A stretch of 53,418 bases of DNA from Bacteroidota bacterium (GCA_023381535.1 JAMCSN010000011.1:1-53418); one strand, 5' to 3'; numbered from the stretch's first letter, positions 8,700 to 17,726 are shown. Numbers and translations are program-made. The notes: generated from the sequence alone by a model not told the origin.

Positions 8700-10181
8700 T
8701 CAATAAAAACCGTTCGATATTTTTTTGAAATGAAATCCGTAAATCGTAAACAATATTGCCAAAGAGAAAAGCTGCGGCTTACGGAACAGAGACCAGAAGA
8801 ATAATTTCCAGTAGTAAAATCTTTCTTCACCTACCACCCCCAATTTGAATATAGATTTAAATAACGCAAGGATGTAGTTGGGGTTTAAGTGAAAGACTTT
8901 CTTCTTCTTCGGTTCAAATTCTTTCATAAAGCGCATTACACGCGCATAATAAAATTTGGGTGAATAAATTGTATTCAGAATTTTTTTGTAACCGTTTAGT
9001 AGTAATTCGGAATCCATGTGAGGAATAAAGTTGATGGAAAAATCGGTATTGTTACCGGTGAAATCATTTAGCAATCTTCCTTCTTTAAGCAGCCTTTTTT
9101 GAAGCTTCGTTCCTTGAGGCGCATTCAGTAAACCTACCATCGCTGTTACAATTCCGCTTTCCTGTATAAAGTTTGTAAGCTTATCGAAAATTGCTGGCGG
9201 ATCATTATCGAACCCGACGATAAATCCTCCCTGAACTTCCAAACCTGATTGTTGAATTTTTTTTACACTTGAAATCAGATCGCGGTTTCTATTTTGAGTT
9301 TTATTACATTCAATAAGGCTCTCTTCGTTCGGAGATTCTATACCGATAAACACGGCTTCGAATCCCGCTTTAACCATAAGCTGCATCAGGTTATCATCAT
9401 CGGCAAGATTAATCGATACCTCCGTATTAAAGTAGAACGGATTTTTTCTTTTCTCACTCCACTCAACAATTGCCGGAAGAATTTCTTTTTTCAATTTCGC
9501 TTTGTTGCCAATGAAATTATCATCTACAAAGAATACAGGTCCCCGCCAACCGGTAAAATATAATGCTTCCAATTCAGCAATTACCTGTTCTTTACTTTTT
9601 GTGCGCGGTTTTCTTCCATAGAGAACAGTGATATCGCAAAAGTCGCAGTCAAAAGGACAGCCGCGTGAATATTGCAAATTCATCGAAGTATAAGTGTTGA
9701 TAGAAATCAGATCCCAAAGCGGTAGAGGTGTGGTTGTTATTTCTGCCCATTCTTCCGAACCGTATATTTGTTTCGGTCTTCCGTCGCTCAGATCACTTAA
9801 AAACGCTGGAAGAGTAATTTCCGCTTCATTCAGAATAAGATGATCAATGTTTTGGTAATATTCGGGTCTACTGGTAAACAATGGTCCGCCAGCAACAATT
9901 TTTGCATTCAACTTTTTACATCTTTCGATTACTTGATTTGCCGATTCACTTTGAATGGACATGGCACTAATGAAAACATAATCTGCCCAAAGAATATCTT
10001 CATCGGTCAGATCGCTTGCATTCATATCAATTAATTTCTTGTCCCATTCTTTAGGAAGCATTGAAGCAACGGTCAATAATCCTAATGGAGGGAAACTCGC
10101 TTTCTTCGATACAAATTTTAGGGCATGTTTAAAGCTCCAAAACGTATCTGGATACATCGGATAAACCATTAATATATTCAT
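8700..10181 (-). CDS. B12-binding radical SAM protein with C-terminal DUF4070-like region
   Basis: A 493-aa enzyme. Residues 1-140 form a cobalamin-binding-like Rossmann domain (PPLGLLTVAS, FISAMSIQS, VAGGP). The radical SAM cluster motif C175-x3-C179-x2-C182 lies in YSRGCPFDCDFCD, followed by the usual FFVDDNFIGN, FIGIESPNE and GGFIVGFDND segments. The last 130 residues (YYARVMRFMKEF...) look like DUF4070, found in hopanoid methylase-like and related B12 radical SAM enzymes. A C- or P-methylation of a lipid or other substrate is likely, but the substrate is not identifiable. Its ATG overlaps the upstream gene's stop (TAATG), and element copy 1 is the nearest promoter. Confidence 0.85.
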   Translation of the reverse strand: MNILMVYPMYPDTFWSFKHALKFVSKKASFPPLGLLTVASMLPKEWDKKLIDMNASDLTDEDILWADYVFISAMSIQSESANQVIERCKKLNAKIVAGGPLFTSRPEYYQNIDHLILNEAEITLPAFLSDLSDGRPKQIYGSEEWAEITTTPLPLWDLISINTYTSMNLQYSRGCPFDCDFCDITVLYGRKPRTKSKEQVIAELEALYFTGWRGPVFFVDDNFIGNKAKLKKEILPAIVEWSEKRKNPFYFNTEVSINLADDDNLMQLMVKAGFEAVFIGIESPNEESLIECNKTQNRNRDLISSVKKIQQSGLEVQGGFIVGFDNDPPAIFDKLTNFIQESGIVTAMVGLLNAPQGTKLQKRLLKEGRLLNDFTGNNTDFSINFIPHMDSELLLNGYKKILNTIYSPKFYYARVMRFMKEFEPKKKKVFHLNPNYILALFKSIFKLGVVGEERFYYWKLFFWSLFRKPQLFSLAILFTIYGFHFKKISNGFY

Positions 10182-10372
10182 TAGCGAGACCTCCCGAATA
10201 TTTCTTTGAAAATCATTTTTGCAGTTCCGAAGAATAATTGAAAGAACATATAGACTGTACTTTTGTTTAAGGATTTTAGTTTTCCAAAGTTCCTTTCAAC
10301 CACATAATCAATTTTGTGCTTTAGCTCGATTACAAATTTTTCCTCGGTGGAAGAAATACTGACAAATATCAT
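10181..10372 (-). CDS. Hypothetical 63-aa protein coupled to the radical SAM gene
   Basis: Not recognised. The product has a polar N-terminal half (SSTEEKFVIELKHKIDYVVERNF) and a hydrophobic/basic end (VYMFFQLFFGTAKMIFKEIFGRSR) that could form an amphipathic or membrane-anchoring helix. Its TAA overlaps the radical SAM ATG by one base, so the two are translated together. Element copy 1 starts some 30-60 bp upstream, making this the first gene of that unit. Confidence 0.5.
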   Translation of the reverse strand: MIFVSISSTEEKFVIELKHKIDYVVERNFGKLKSLNKSTVYMFFQLFFGTAKMIFKEIFGRSR

Positions 10373-10399
10373 TTGTCCTCATTTCAATTATTATCTGAA

Positions 10400-10475
10400 T
10401 ATATAATCAGTAGTTATTGGGAAGTATTCAATCGACCAAAAGGATGAAAAAGGAACTACATCCTTTTGGATGAGG
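10400..10475 (-). promoter_or_regulatory. Promoter element copy 1, with perfect 11-bp inverted repeat
   Basis: CCAAAAGGATG (10436-10446) and CATCCTTTTGG (10459-10469) pair perfectly around a 12-nt loop; the minus strand then reads TCGATTGAA. Unlike most copies, no TA lies exactly 28 nt after TTTG; TATATA/TATATT are 31-33 nt away. It precedes the 63-aa gene and the radical SAM gene. The rest of the 312-bp gap holds only the OmpA terminator. Confidence 0.75.
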
Positions 10476-10630
10476 GACAGTTTATTTACAACGATGATAC
10501 TATTAACACTGTTATAAATATTTCATTCATGTCGAGATATTCTGATTTCACAAATAGTAATTGCTATGATATATTGTAAGAGTTTTACATCGCCCCATTC
10601 TATTTATCGAGGTTAAATCAAATTTTCATT

Positions 10631-10662
10631 AATGTCCCTGTAATCAAAGTTACAGGGACATT
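10631..10662 (-). terminator. 13-bp perfect stem, terminator of the OmpA gene
   Basis: AATGTCCCTGTAA (10631-10643) and its exact complement (10650-10662) enclose a 6-nt loop, 23 bp past the OmpA stop. On the minus strand an AT-rich stretch follows, but not an uninterrupted U-run. Confidence 0.7.
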
Positions 10663-10685
10663 GAGTCATTGCTTTAAGAAACTAG

Positions 10686-11792
10686 TTACTTAATTTTAAA
10701 CACAATTCTTCTGTTTAATGCTCTGCCTTCATCAGTTTTGTTATCTGCAACAGGATTACTTTTTCCGTAACCAACAGTTGTAAGTCTGTCTCCAGAAACA
10801 CCCTTTGAAACAAGGTAATCTTTAACTGTTTGAGCTCGCCTTAATGAAAGTGCATTGTTGTATTCAACAGAACCGATATAGTCACAGTAACCCTGTATTT
10901 CAACTTTCAGATCCGGGTTCGACTGTAATGTCTTCGCAGCATCATAAAGAATTGGATATGATTCCGGTAAAAGTGTTGATTTATCGAATGCAAAGTTAAC
11001 TCCTATTAAGACCCAATTGTTATCTTCGGCTTTAGCTTGTTTTTCAACAACAACTTCTTTTGTAACTTCTTGGGGTATATGCTTAATAATCATTCCTTCA
11101 ATTTTATTATAGTCAGTCATATCTTTCATTTCGGGAGTTATGCCTGAAGGAAGTTGACATAATTTTGAAGGCTCGCCTTTGCTAAAGTAATAAAGAAGTC
11201 CAAGATTAAGAGTCATATAAGAATCGCGCCCGTTAACTTCTTGTGTAACAGGAGCAATTGCACCATCAAGTTCCGAATTAAACATTGAATGATAGCCGTA
11301 CTCTGTCAGAAGTTTCCAGTCTGAATCAAGAGTCCATTCCACACCGCCGCCAACACTGAGAGACAAAGCGGTTTCGTTTTGATCCAAATATTTAGTTAGA
11401 TAATTATATTTTAACATTCTTAGACCAACACCGGCGCCGGCAAACAAATAAGGTGAAATCGATTCACACGGAATAATGTAAAATAGAAAATCGAGATTGC
11501 CATTTATTAAGTTTGTCGCTTCTTTTGTGCTCGCGTCATCAGAGATAGGGGTTGGCTTGCCTTCCATGTGATAATAACCTGCTTTCAATCTTAATCCAAT
11601 ACGCTCAGAAAAATTCCTTTGCAATGAAAGAAATCCGCCGATGTTAGAATTAAGTGGTTGAATGTTGACACTGACATATCTTGGATATGTTCCGCCAAAA
11701 CCGAATGCCCAGCTATCGGTTGCTAATTGTGCTTGAGAAACACCAATACCAACAATTAACAACAATGCAAGAGTTATAAAAAAATTTTTCAT
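10686..11792 (-). CDS. OmpA-family outer-membrane protein
   Basis: A 368-aa protein. Signal peptide 1-21 (ends SQAQ), then an eight-stranded-barrel-like region to about 205 (FGFGGTYPRYVSVNI, RIGLRLKAGYYHM, YLFAGAGVGLRML, LNLGLLYYF), a linker, and a peptidoglycan-binding OmpA domain from about 265 (NFAFDKSTLLPESYPIL, VEIQGYCDYIGS, ALSLRRAQTVKDYLVSKGV, ALNRRIVFKI). It links outer membrane to peptidoglycan. It carries its own terminator (10631-10662). No copy of the repeated promoter precedes it. Confidence 0.92.
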   Translation of the reverse strand: MKNFFITLALLLIVGIGVSQAQLATDSWAFGFGGTYPRYVSVNIQPLNSNIGGFLSLQRNFSERIGLRLKAGYYHMEGKPTPISDDASTKEATNLINGNLDFLFYIIPCESISPYLFAGAGVGLRMLKYNYLTKYLDQNETALSLSVGGGVEWTLDSDWKLLTEYGYHSMFNSELDGAIAPVTQEVNGRDSYMTLNLGLLYYFSKGEPSKLCQLPSGITPEMKDMTDYNKIEGMIIKHIPQEVTKEVVVEKQAKAEDNNWVLIGVNFAFDKSTLLPESYPILYDAAKTLQSNPDLKVEIQGYCDYIGSVEYNNALSLRRAQTVKDYLVSKGVSGDRLTTVGYGKSNPVADNKTDEGRALNRRIVFKIK

Positions 11793-11869
11793 TTCATGTT
11801 TCCTTTTTTTTTTTTTGAAATACTATTAAATTTATTTCAGGTCTATTCTCCAAACTTTGAAAAAATAAG

Positions 11870-11892
11870 GTGAGGAGTTCAAATCTCCTCAC
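11870..11892 (-). terminator. Intrinsic terminator of the DUF3494 lipoprotein gene
   Basis: GTGAGGAG (11870-11877) pairs with CTCCTCAC (11885-11892) around 7 nt; on the minus strand CTTATTTTTTC follows at once. It lies 20 bp beyond the stop codon at 11912. Confidence 0.85.
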
Positions 11893-11911
11893 ACTTACCT
11901 TTCAATTATCC

Positions 11912-14900
11912 TTATCTCTTGTCAACAATATTGGTATCCAATGTTACTGCAGCAATCCGTGTCAACGCTCTACCGCGCAATGACGCACCGGTAGTTAGTG
12001 TGATTGATTGATCAGCCAGAATATTTCCATAAAAGATAGAGTTCGTTCCAAGTGTTGCTGAAGTACCGACTGACCAATAGATGTTTTGCCATTGTGCACC
12101 ACCAGCTAGAACAATACTGGTGCCGGCATCCGTGATGAATGTGGATCCTACCTTGAATATCCAGACAGCATTCGGGTTGCCTCCGGCGTCAAGAGTTAAA
12201 ATTGCATTCGATCCCGTTCCCGATATCCCGCTTGATGTTGAGTTAACATAGAGTCCAGGGGCAAGAGTCAAACCGCCTAATTGTCCTGGCAACGATATGG
12301 CATCTACTGACCTACCTTGAGCATCGTTATAAGCAGTAGTCAAATCGTCTTTTGCCGTACCTACTATAGGATCAGCCGTCGTATAAAGTGTTCCAGTCAC
12401 ATTTGCCGCAGTAAGCCCATTAATTGTGGCTGTAGGAAACGATCCAACATCACCATAAATATGAGTAGTAACACCTGTGTTAGAGACTCCAGAGCCAGCC
12501 AGAATAGCAAAATTACCTGCAGATCCAAGATTTACACCGGCTGGACCAGCTGGAAGTGCTGTAAAGTTGGCTACTAATGTTCTGTTCCCACTTATTGTAA
12601 ATGTATAACTTGCATTTGTAGATACTGCAGTTCCGTTCTCTGTCCAGTTAGTAAATGAATATCCAGCATTTGCTGTTGCGGTTACTGTTACTGAAGAGCC
12701 TGAATTAAATATACCGCCTCCACTTGTAGTTCCACCTGCCACCGGATTTGATGATAGCGATACTGTATACTGTATAGCAGTAAAGTTCGCTACTAATGTT
12801 CTGTTTCCGCTTATTGTAAATGTATAACTTGCATTTATAGATACTGGATTTCCGTTTTCTGTCCAGTTAGTAAATGTATATCCAGTATTTGCTGTTGCGT
12901 TTACTGTAACTAAAGAACCTGAATTAAATGTACCGCCTCCACTTGTAGTTCCACCAGCCACCGGATTTGATGATAGCAATACTGTATAATTCGGGACAAC
13001 GGTTGTGAAGCTCCATACATAGTTGTTTGTCATTGAAATACCTGCCAAGTCCTTAGCCCCGGTTGTAATCGTGGCTGTATATGTTGTACTTGGTGCGAGG
13101 TTATTTGACGGTGCAAAAGTGGCAGTTGTGCCTGAGTAGGACACGAAGCCTGAAATTGGTGTTGTACCTTGCATTAAAGTAAATGTTGATGTAGTAATTG
13201 TTGAAGCATCCATTGTCTTACTAAAAGTTGCTTTTATTTGTTTGTTCAAAGCCACACCTATTGCGGCATTAGCAGGGTCTGTAGAACTTACTGTTGGTGG
13301 GGTGACGACCACTGCTGCGCCTGTTGTAAAGCTCCATACATAGTTACTTGCCAGAGCATTACCTGCTAAGTCCTTAGCCCCGGTTGTAATCGTGGCTGTA
13401 TATATAGTATTTGCTGCAAGGTTGCTTGCCGGTACAAAAGTCGCAACTCTGCCTGAGTAGGATACAAAACCCGATACCGACGTTGTACCTTGCATTAAGG
13501 TAAATGTTGATGTGCTAATTGTTGAAGCATCCATTGTCGTACTAAATGTTGCGGTAATTTGTTTTGCCAATGCTATACCTGTTGCTGCATTAGCTGGATC
13601 TGTAGATATTACTGTTGGCGGAATCACTACTGTTGCTGCGCCTGTGGTAAAGCTCCATACATAATTGTTTACAAGAGCATTGCCTGCAAGATCCTTTGCC
13701 CCGGTTGTTATAGTTGCTGTATATACTGTACTTGGTGATAGGTTGTTTGCCGGTGCAAAAATTGCCGTTGTGCCCGAATACGAAACAAATCCTGTAACTG
13801 ATGTTGTTCCTTGTTGTAATGTAAATGTTGATGTCGTGATAGTTGTTGCATCCATTGTTTTACTAAATGTTGCAGCTATCTTCTGGTTCAATGGAACTCC
13901 CGTTGCAACATTAAGCGGGTCTGTTAAAATTACTGTTGGTGGAGTCACTACTACTGCTGCGCCCGTGGTAAAGCTCCATACATAATTGTTTGCTAGAGCA
14001 TTGCCCGCAAGATCCTTAGCTCCGGTTGTTATCGTCGCTGTATATACCGTACTTGCTGCAAGGTTGCTCGAAGGTGTGAATATTGCTGTTGTGCCGCTGT
14101 AGGACACAAAGCCTGTAACTGCAGTTGAACCTTGCATCAAGATAAATGTCGATGTTTGAATACTTGTAGCATCCATTGTCCTACTAAATGTTGCGGCTAT
14201 CTTCTGGTTCAGTGCAACTCCTGTTGCCCCATTTACTGGATCTGTAAAACTTACTGTAGGCGGGGTAACGACTGCTGCTGCGCCTGTGGTAAAGCTCCAC
14301 ATATAATCAGTTGCTAGAGCATTGCCTGCTAGATCCTGAGCTCCGGTTGTTATCGTTGCTGTATATGCTGTATTAGGCGCGAGGTTACTTGCCGGGGCAA
14401 ATATTGCTGTTGTCCCCGTGTACGAAACAAATCCCGAGACTGACGCTGTACCCTGCTTCAATGTAAATGTTGATGAGGTAATTGTTGAAACATCCATAGC
14501 TACACTGAAGGTTGCAGCAATTTTCTGGTTCAAAGCTATACCTGTTGCTGCATTAGCAGGGTCTGTAGAACTTACATTTGGTGGAGTGATGACCGCTGCC
14601 GCACCTGTTGTAAAACTCCATACATAATTCTGTGCCAATGCGCTGCCTTCAGCATCCTTAGCCCCGGTTGTAATTGTGGCAGTGTAGGTTGTATTTGGCG
14701 CAAGATTACTTGAAGGAGAAAAAGTTGCAGTTATGCCCGTGTACGACACAGTGCCTGATACAAACGATGTACCTTGCATCAATGTAAATGTTGCAGTGGT
14801 AATCGTTGAAGAGTTCATCGCTTCACTGAAAGTTGCGGTTACTTTACTGTTGAAAGCCACACCTGTTGCGGCATTAGTAGGATTTGTTGAAATCACTGTA

Positions 14901-15016
14901 GGTATAGTGATGACCGGTGGAGAAGTGATTCCAACTCTATCTTCGCAACCAAGCATAATCATGATCAGTAGAAGTGGTAATAACCACATCTTAGAATAGT
15001 TTTTCATTTTGTTCAT
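11912..15016 (-). CDS. Large surface lipoprotein: six Big_5-like repeats, two InlB-B-like repeats, DUF3494
   Basis: A 1034-aa protein. A lipoprotein signal ends at C24 (MLGCED). Residues 35-640 hold six about 100-aa Ig-like (Big_5) repeats, each with a P-T-V-x-x-T-x-P, FS-TMD, AGNAL and VWSFTTGA pattern. Residues 645-800 hold two copies of a 76-aa YTVxLSSNPVAGGTTSGGG...GYTFTNWTENG repeat (listeria/InlB-B type). The end (805-1034) is a DUF3494 beta-solenoid (FAILAGSGVSNTG, GLTLAPGLY, ILADQSITLTTGAS), as in ice-binding proteins and adhesins. It is lipid-anchored and has no type IX tail. GGAGG lies 8 nt before the ATG; element copy 2 lies about 50 bp upstream. DUF3494 repeats occur often without ice binding, so adhesion is as likely. 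Confidence 0.88.
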   Translation of the reverse strand: MNKMKNYSKMWLLPLLLIMIMLGCEDRVGITSPPVITIPTVISTNPTNAATGVAFNSKVTATFSEAMNSSTITTATFTLMQGTSFVSGTVSYTGITATFSPSSNLAPNTTYTATITTGAKDAEGSALAQNYVWSFTTGAAAVITPPNVSSTDPANAATGIALNQKIAATFSVAMDVSTITSSTFTLKQGTASVSGFVSYTGTTAIFAPASNLAPNTAYTATITTGAQDLAGNALATDYMWSFTTGAAAVVTPPTVSFTDPVNGATGVALNQKIAATFSRTMDATSIQTSTFILMQGSTAVTGFVSYSGTTAIFTPSSNLAASTVYTATITTGAKDLAGNALANNYVWSFTTGAAVVVTPPTVILTDPLNVATGVPLNQKIAATFSKTMDATTITTSTFTLQQGTTSVTGFVSYSGTTAIFAPANNLSPSTVYTATITTGAKDLAGNALVNNYVWSFTTGAATVVIPPTVISTDPANAATGIALAKQITATFSTTMDASTISTSTFTLMQGTTSVSGFVSYSGRVATFVPASNLAANTIYTATITTGAKDLAGNALASNYVWSFTTGAAVVVTPPTVSSTDPANAAIGVALNKQIKATFSKTMDASTITTSTFTLMQGTTPISGFVSYSGTTATFAPSNNLAPSTTYTATITTGAKDLAGISMTNNYVWSFTTVVPNYTVLLSSNPVAGGTTSGGGTFNSGSLVTVNATANTGYTFTNWTENGNPVSINASYTFTISGNRTLVANFTAIQYTVSLSSNPVAGGTTSGGGIFNSGSSVTVTATANAGYSFTNWTENGTAVSTNASYTFTISGNRTLVANFTALPAGPAGVNLGSAGNFAILAGSGVSNTGVTTHIYGDVGSFPTATINGLTAANVTGTLYTTADPIVGTAKDDLTTAYNDAQGRSVDAISLPGQLGGLTLAPGLYVNSTSSGISGTGSNAILTLDAGGNPNAVWIFKVGSTFITDAGTSIVLAGGAQWQNIYWSVGTSATLGTNSIFYGNILADQSITLTTGASLRGRALTRIAAVTLDTNIVDKR

Positions 15017-15065
15017 AGTAAATTACCTCCTATGGTAAATTAGTTTTCGTTCTTTACTCAGTAGG

Positions 15066-15136
15066 AAGTTAGCTAGATGTTATCGATGTGTAAATCGGGC
15101 AAAGGGATGAAAAAGGAACTACATCTTTTGGGTGAG
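15066..15136 (-). promoter_or_regulatory. Promoter element copy 2
   Basis: Inverted-repeat arms at 15100-15109 and 15122-15130, CGATTTAC box, and TAACTT (15071-15066) exactly 28 nt after TTTG. The predicted start near 15059 gives a 5' leader of about 43 nt for the DUF3494 lipoprotein gene. Confidence 0.85.
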
Positions 15137-15294
15137 ACTCTTATGATAATGTCGAGATTCCGGCGAGAAATTAATTGTATGTTAATCATGAGAATACCTT
15201 TAACAATCTTTTTAGAGTTCCTTAAAAGAAAGAATAATTATCTACTTACCAAAAGCGTATGCAGTGCCGGCTTATCCTTATTACATTTACACAA

Positions 15295-15621
15295 TTACTG
15301 ATCTACATGCACTGTTGGTGGTTTGCCTGTACTAATTACAATTGTGTAGTGAGTATTCTTTGCAGCAAGAAACGATGCCGACTCATTCTGGGTTACTACC
15401 GTCACAGTAATATTTCCTTCAGAGAATTTTTGATAATCCGTTGTTTGTCCAGGTTCAATATTGTTAATGCTGAATTTATTGCTGCCTGTTGTCTGTATAT
15501 TCACATTAACTTTGTTCGACTGTTCATTCCGCATACGGAACTGGGGGTCTGTATTACTTGAACAACCGTTGATGAGAACAAAGAATATTAAGCCAAGAAT
15601 ACCGATAAATATTTTTTTCAT
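15295..15621 (-). CDS. Small secreted lipoprotein, unknown
   Basis: A 108-aa protein with a lipoprotein signal ending INGC (C20). The mature part is beta-rich (KVNVNIQTTGSNKFSINNI, NITVTVVTQN, HYTIVIST), resembling a small Ig-like or PliI-like outer-membrane lipoprotein, but no family is recognised. It is a single-gene unit between the large lipoprotein and a second DUF3494 gene; no element copy precedes it. Confidence 0.65.
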   Translation of the reverse strand: MKKIFIGILGLIFFVLINGCSSNTDPQFRMRNEQSNKVNVNIQTTGSNKFSINNIEPGQTTDYQKFSEGNITVTVVTQNESASFLAAKNTHYTIVISTGKPPTVHVDQ

Positions 15622-15776
15622 GTGTTCACCTAATTAAATTATTTGTTGGCAACTGAAATACTAAGAACAATCATATTTTTTTATTGTAGAATTTGTGAAT
15701 AGTGAAAAGGTATATCAATGATTTTTTTTGATTGAATGAGAACAAACATCCAAAAAATATTTTTGACTTTTTACAC

Positions 15777-15812
15777 AATCTCAATCACTCGGACTTCTGA
15801 GAGATTGAGATT
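15777..15812 (-). terminator. 10-bp stem-loop after the second DUF3494 gene
   Basis: AATCTCAATC (15777-15786) pairs with GATTGAGATT (15803-15812) 14 bp past the stop at 15826. The U-run is poor, so it is a probable rather than certain terminator. Confidence 0.55.
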
Positions 15813-15825
15813 AGCATTTACTTAT

Positions 15826-16917
15826 TTACTTGACCATGATTAACTTCTTCGTCGAAACGAAGGACCCGGCTTCGAGACGGTAGAAATACACGCCGCTCGC
15901 GAGAATGAATGTTCCTTTACTGTTACCGAATGGAACAGTATAGCTGCCTGCTTCCTGACGACGGTTCACAAGTGTGGCAACTTCATTGCCAAGCACATTA
16001 TAAACCTTAAGTGAAACCTGAGAAGTCTTCTCAAGACTATATTGAATCATCGTAGATGGATTGAATGGATTTGGATAATTTTGAGAGAGAGTGAATTTTT
16101 GTGGCACTGAATTGTTATTGACTGTGGTAGCCGTTGCCGGTTGAGTGACAGCATTGGCATCTAATGTAACTGCGGTTTGTGCAAGAGCTCTGCCGTTGAG
16201 CGTCGCGCCGGTACTCATCGCAATGGCTGTCTGACATAATATGATTCCTTTCATTGCCGCTGTTGTTCCAATGGTAGTTTGACCGGCAACCTGCCAGAAG
16301 ATGTTGGAAGCAATTGCACCGCTGCTTAAAGTTACAATTGCACCGTTGGCCACAGTAAGATTTTGCGCTATCTGGAAGATCCAGACATCGCTTGCAGTAC
16401 CAGAGATTGTGACGCCTGCACCAGATACCATGACTCCGGTACTCCATTTGTAAAGACCGGGAGTAAGTGTTTTCCCGGTAACATCTCCGGTGTACAGTTC
16501 AGTATAATCCGGCGATGTTCGTCCAGCTGCGTTGGTGTAAGCTGTTTGCATGTCGCTCACAGCCGTAGTCATCTTAGTCGGAGTTGGAGGAGCGTAATCA
16601 GCGGCATATACTTTTCCAGTGACTAATGATGATGTTGAAAATGTATTCGAGGCATCCGCGATCAAACCAAATCCGGTTATGAAACTCGCGGCGGCTGGAC
16701 TAATTCCTATATCTCCAGTGATTTGGGTGGTCCCCGTGGTTGAGATTCCAGTTTTTGCCAGAATCACAAAATCACCGGCTGAGCCTAGATTGACTGGTGT
16801 GGGCGACGATTGAGATACAGCAACACCAGGCATAATGAAAGCCACTGTCAGCACAGCAGCAAGGAAGTGAGTCCACCTGCTTAATAAAGTTGTTGAATTA
16901 TTTATTTTGTTTTTCAT
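15826..16917 (-). CDS. DUF3494 ice-binding-like protein with type IX sorting tail
   Basis: About 363 aa. Signal peptide to about residue 36 (VAVSQS), a DUF3494 beta-solenoid from about 38 to 255 (NLGSAGDFVILAKTGISTTG, TLTPGLYKWSTG, WQVAGQTTIGTTAAMKG, ATLNGRALAQTAVTLDA), then the sorting domain LSQNYPNPFNPSTMIQYSL...LKVYNVLGNEVATLVN...SGVYFYRLEAG...KKLIMVK. The tail directs export by the type IX system to the cell surface or medium. The start at 16917 is set by AAAGGAG 7 nt upstream. The solenoid resembles ice-binding or recrystallisation-inhibiting proteins and surface adhesins. No element copy precedes this one, unlike its two relatives here. Confidence 0.9.
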   Translation of the reverse strand: MKNKINNSTTLLSRWTHFLAAVLTVAFIMPGVAVSQSSPTPVNLGSAGDFVILAKTGISTTGTTQITGDIGISPAAASFITGFGLIADASNTFSTSSLVTGKVYAADYAPPTPTKMTTAVSDMQTAYTNAAGRTSPDYTELYTGDVTGKTLTPGLYKWSTGVMVSGAGVTISGTASDVWIFQIAQNLTVANGAIVTLSSGAIASNIFWQVAGQTTIGTTAAMKGIILCQTAIAMSTGATLNGRALAQTAVTLDANAVTQPATATTVNNNSVPQKFTLSQNYPNPFNPSTMIQYSLEKTSQVSLKVYNVLGNEVATLVNRRQEAGSYTVPFGNSKGTFILASGVYFYRLEAGSFVSTKKLIMVK

Positions 16918-16957
16918 AATAATCTCCTTTGTCAAATTTTGTTACTATCCATTCTGT

Positions 16958-17083
16958 TCACCAGACACCTTTCCTAAATCCCTTAACCATTTTCTTTAAT
17001 TCAGGTAAAATGATGACCGCACAAATTATGTTCACTAATACAAATACACTGAAGACAAGTAATTCTGAACTTGAGAAAGTCAT
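16958..17083 (-). CDS. 41-aa single-helix membrane protein (paralogue of 8486-8608)
   Basis: ATG at 17083, TGA at 16958, with a GGAG-type ribosome site just upstream. One hydrophobic helix (residues 7-27) is followed by LPELKKMVKGFRKGVW. The shared PEL-x2-(M/V)VK-x-F-(R/K) tail links it to the gene at 8486. It lies 41 bp upstream of the type IX DUF3494 gene and may share its transcript. Function unknown. Confidence 0.6.
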   Translation of the reverse strand: MTFSSSELLVFSVFVLVNIICAVIILPELKKMVKGFRKGVW

Positions 17084-17171
17084 TCTTTATTCTCCTTTAT
17101 CCAACCGGTTTCGAAATGTATTAGTAAGCATATCAAAACCGGTTCTTAATTTTTGTAATTATATGCACCAG

Positions 17172-17726
17172 TTATCTTTTACCTTTGCCTTTATCGTGCT
17201 TGTCTCGATTATTGTTTTGTTTATCCTCTTTATTTCCACCATTACCATTGTTCCCTTTGTTCCAACCATTGTGATTACCGTTATCATGTTTTTGTTGCTG
17301 AACCCATGTGTTATGCTGGGGATGATATTTGTTCACAAAATATTTTGACTCTTTGCTGTCGCGGATTGGCAGCTGATCATGACGACCTTTATATGAAGAA
17401 TATTTTTCTCTGTAATTTTCATGATTTCGCCACGGTTCGCGCTCGTTCACAACTATTTTATAAGAATTATATAAGTCATAATTACGATAGCGTGAAGGCA
17501 ATTGTGACGAAAATCTCCAGCGTCCTCCTTGATTGTAGTAAAAACGATGTCGGGGGACATAGTAATAAACATCAATATCCGGCAAGTAATAAAATTCAGC
17601 ATAATCATAACCGGTTGGACCCCAGGCAGGCTGGCTATCCAAATTGAAATTGAGCCTAACACTTACTTGTGCATTTGAAGTGCTTGCCAAGCACAATGCA
17701 ACGATTAATACAAAAAAATAACGCAT
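17172..17726 (-). CDS. Secreted Tyr/Asn-rich protein with basic low-complexity tail
   Basis: A 184-aa protein with a signal peptide (MRYFFVLIVALCLASTSNAQ). The mature part has an aromatic block (YDYAEFYYLPDIDVYYYVPRHRFYYNQGGRWRFSSQLPSRY), a plan seen in exported proteins of Bacteroidota whose short YY-x-P-x-x-x-F-Y motifs echo the DUF6600 protein at 41.4 kb. The last 50 residues are Asn, Gly, Lys and His rich. It is probably periplasmic or surface-located. No enzyme motif is visible. Confidence 0.65.
   Translation of the reverse strand: MRYFFVLIVALCLASTSNAQVSVRLNFNLDSQPAWGPTGYDYAEFYYLPDIDVYYYVPRHRFYYNQGGRWRFSSQLPSRYRNYDLYNSYKIVVNEREPWRNHENYREKYSSYKGRHDQLPIRDSKESKYFVNKYHPQHNTWVQQQKHDNGNHNGWNKGNNGNGGNKEDKQNNNRDKHDKGKGKR

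Noticed and set aside
13665..14999. Long + strand frames antisense to the Ig-repeat lipoprotein.
   Set aside because: They recur with the repeat period and mirror the coding strand; they have no ribosome sites or recognisable domains.
11912..15016. RTX- or T9SS-type secretion of the large lipoprotein.
   Set aside because: It has a lipobox Cys and ends inside DUF3494 without the type IX tail or RTX nonapeptides.
15103..15140. The + strand of the repeated element reads ATGAAAAAGGAACTACAT..., a possible conserved peptide starting MKKELHLLGE.
   Set aside because: The downstream part shifts frame or stops between copies (HPFG-stop, HLLDE-stop, LLLSGEE, HLLYEI) and lacks ribosome sites, while the DNA pattern and spacing to TAnnnT are kept. 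The conservation is that of a DNA site.
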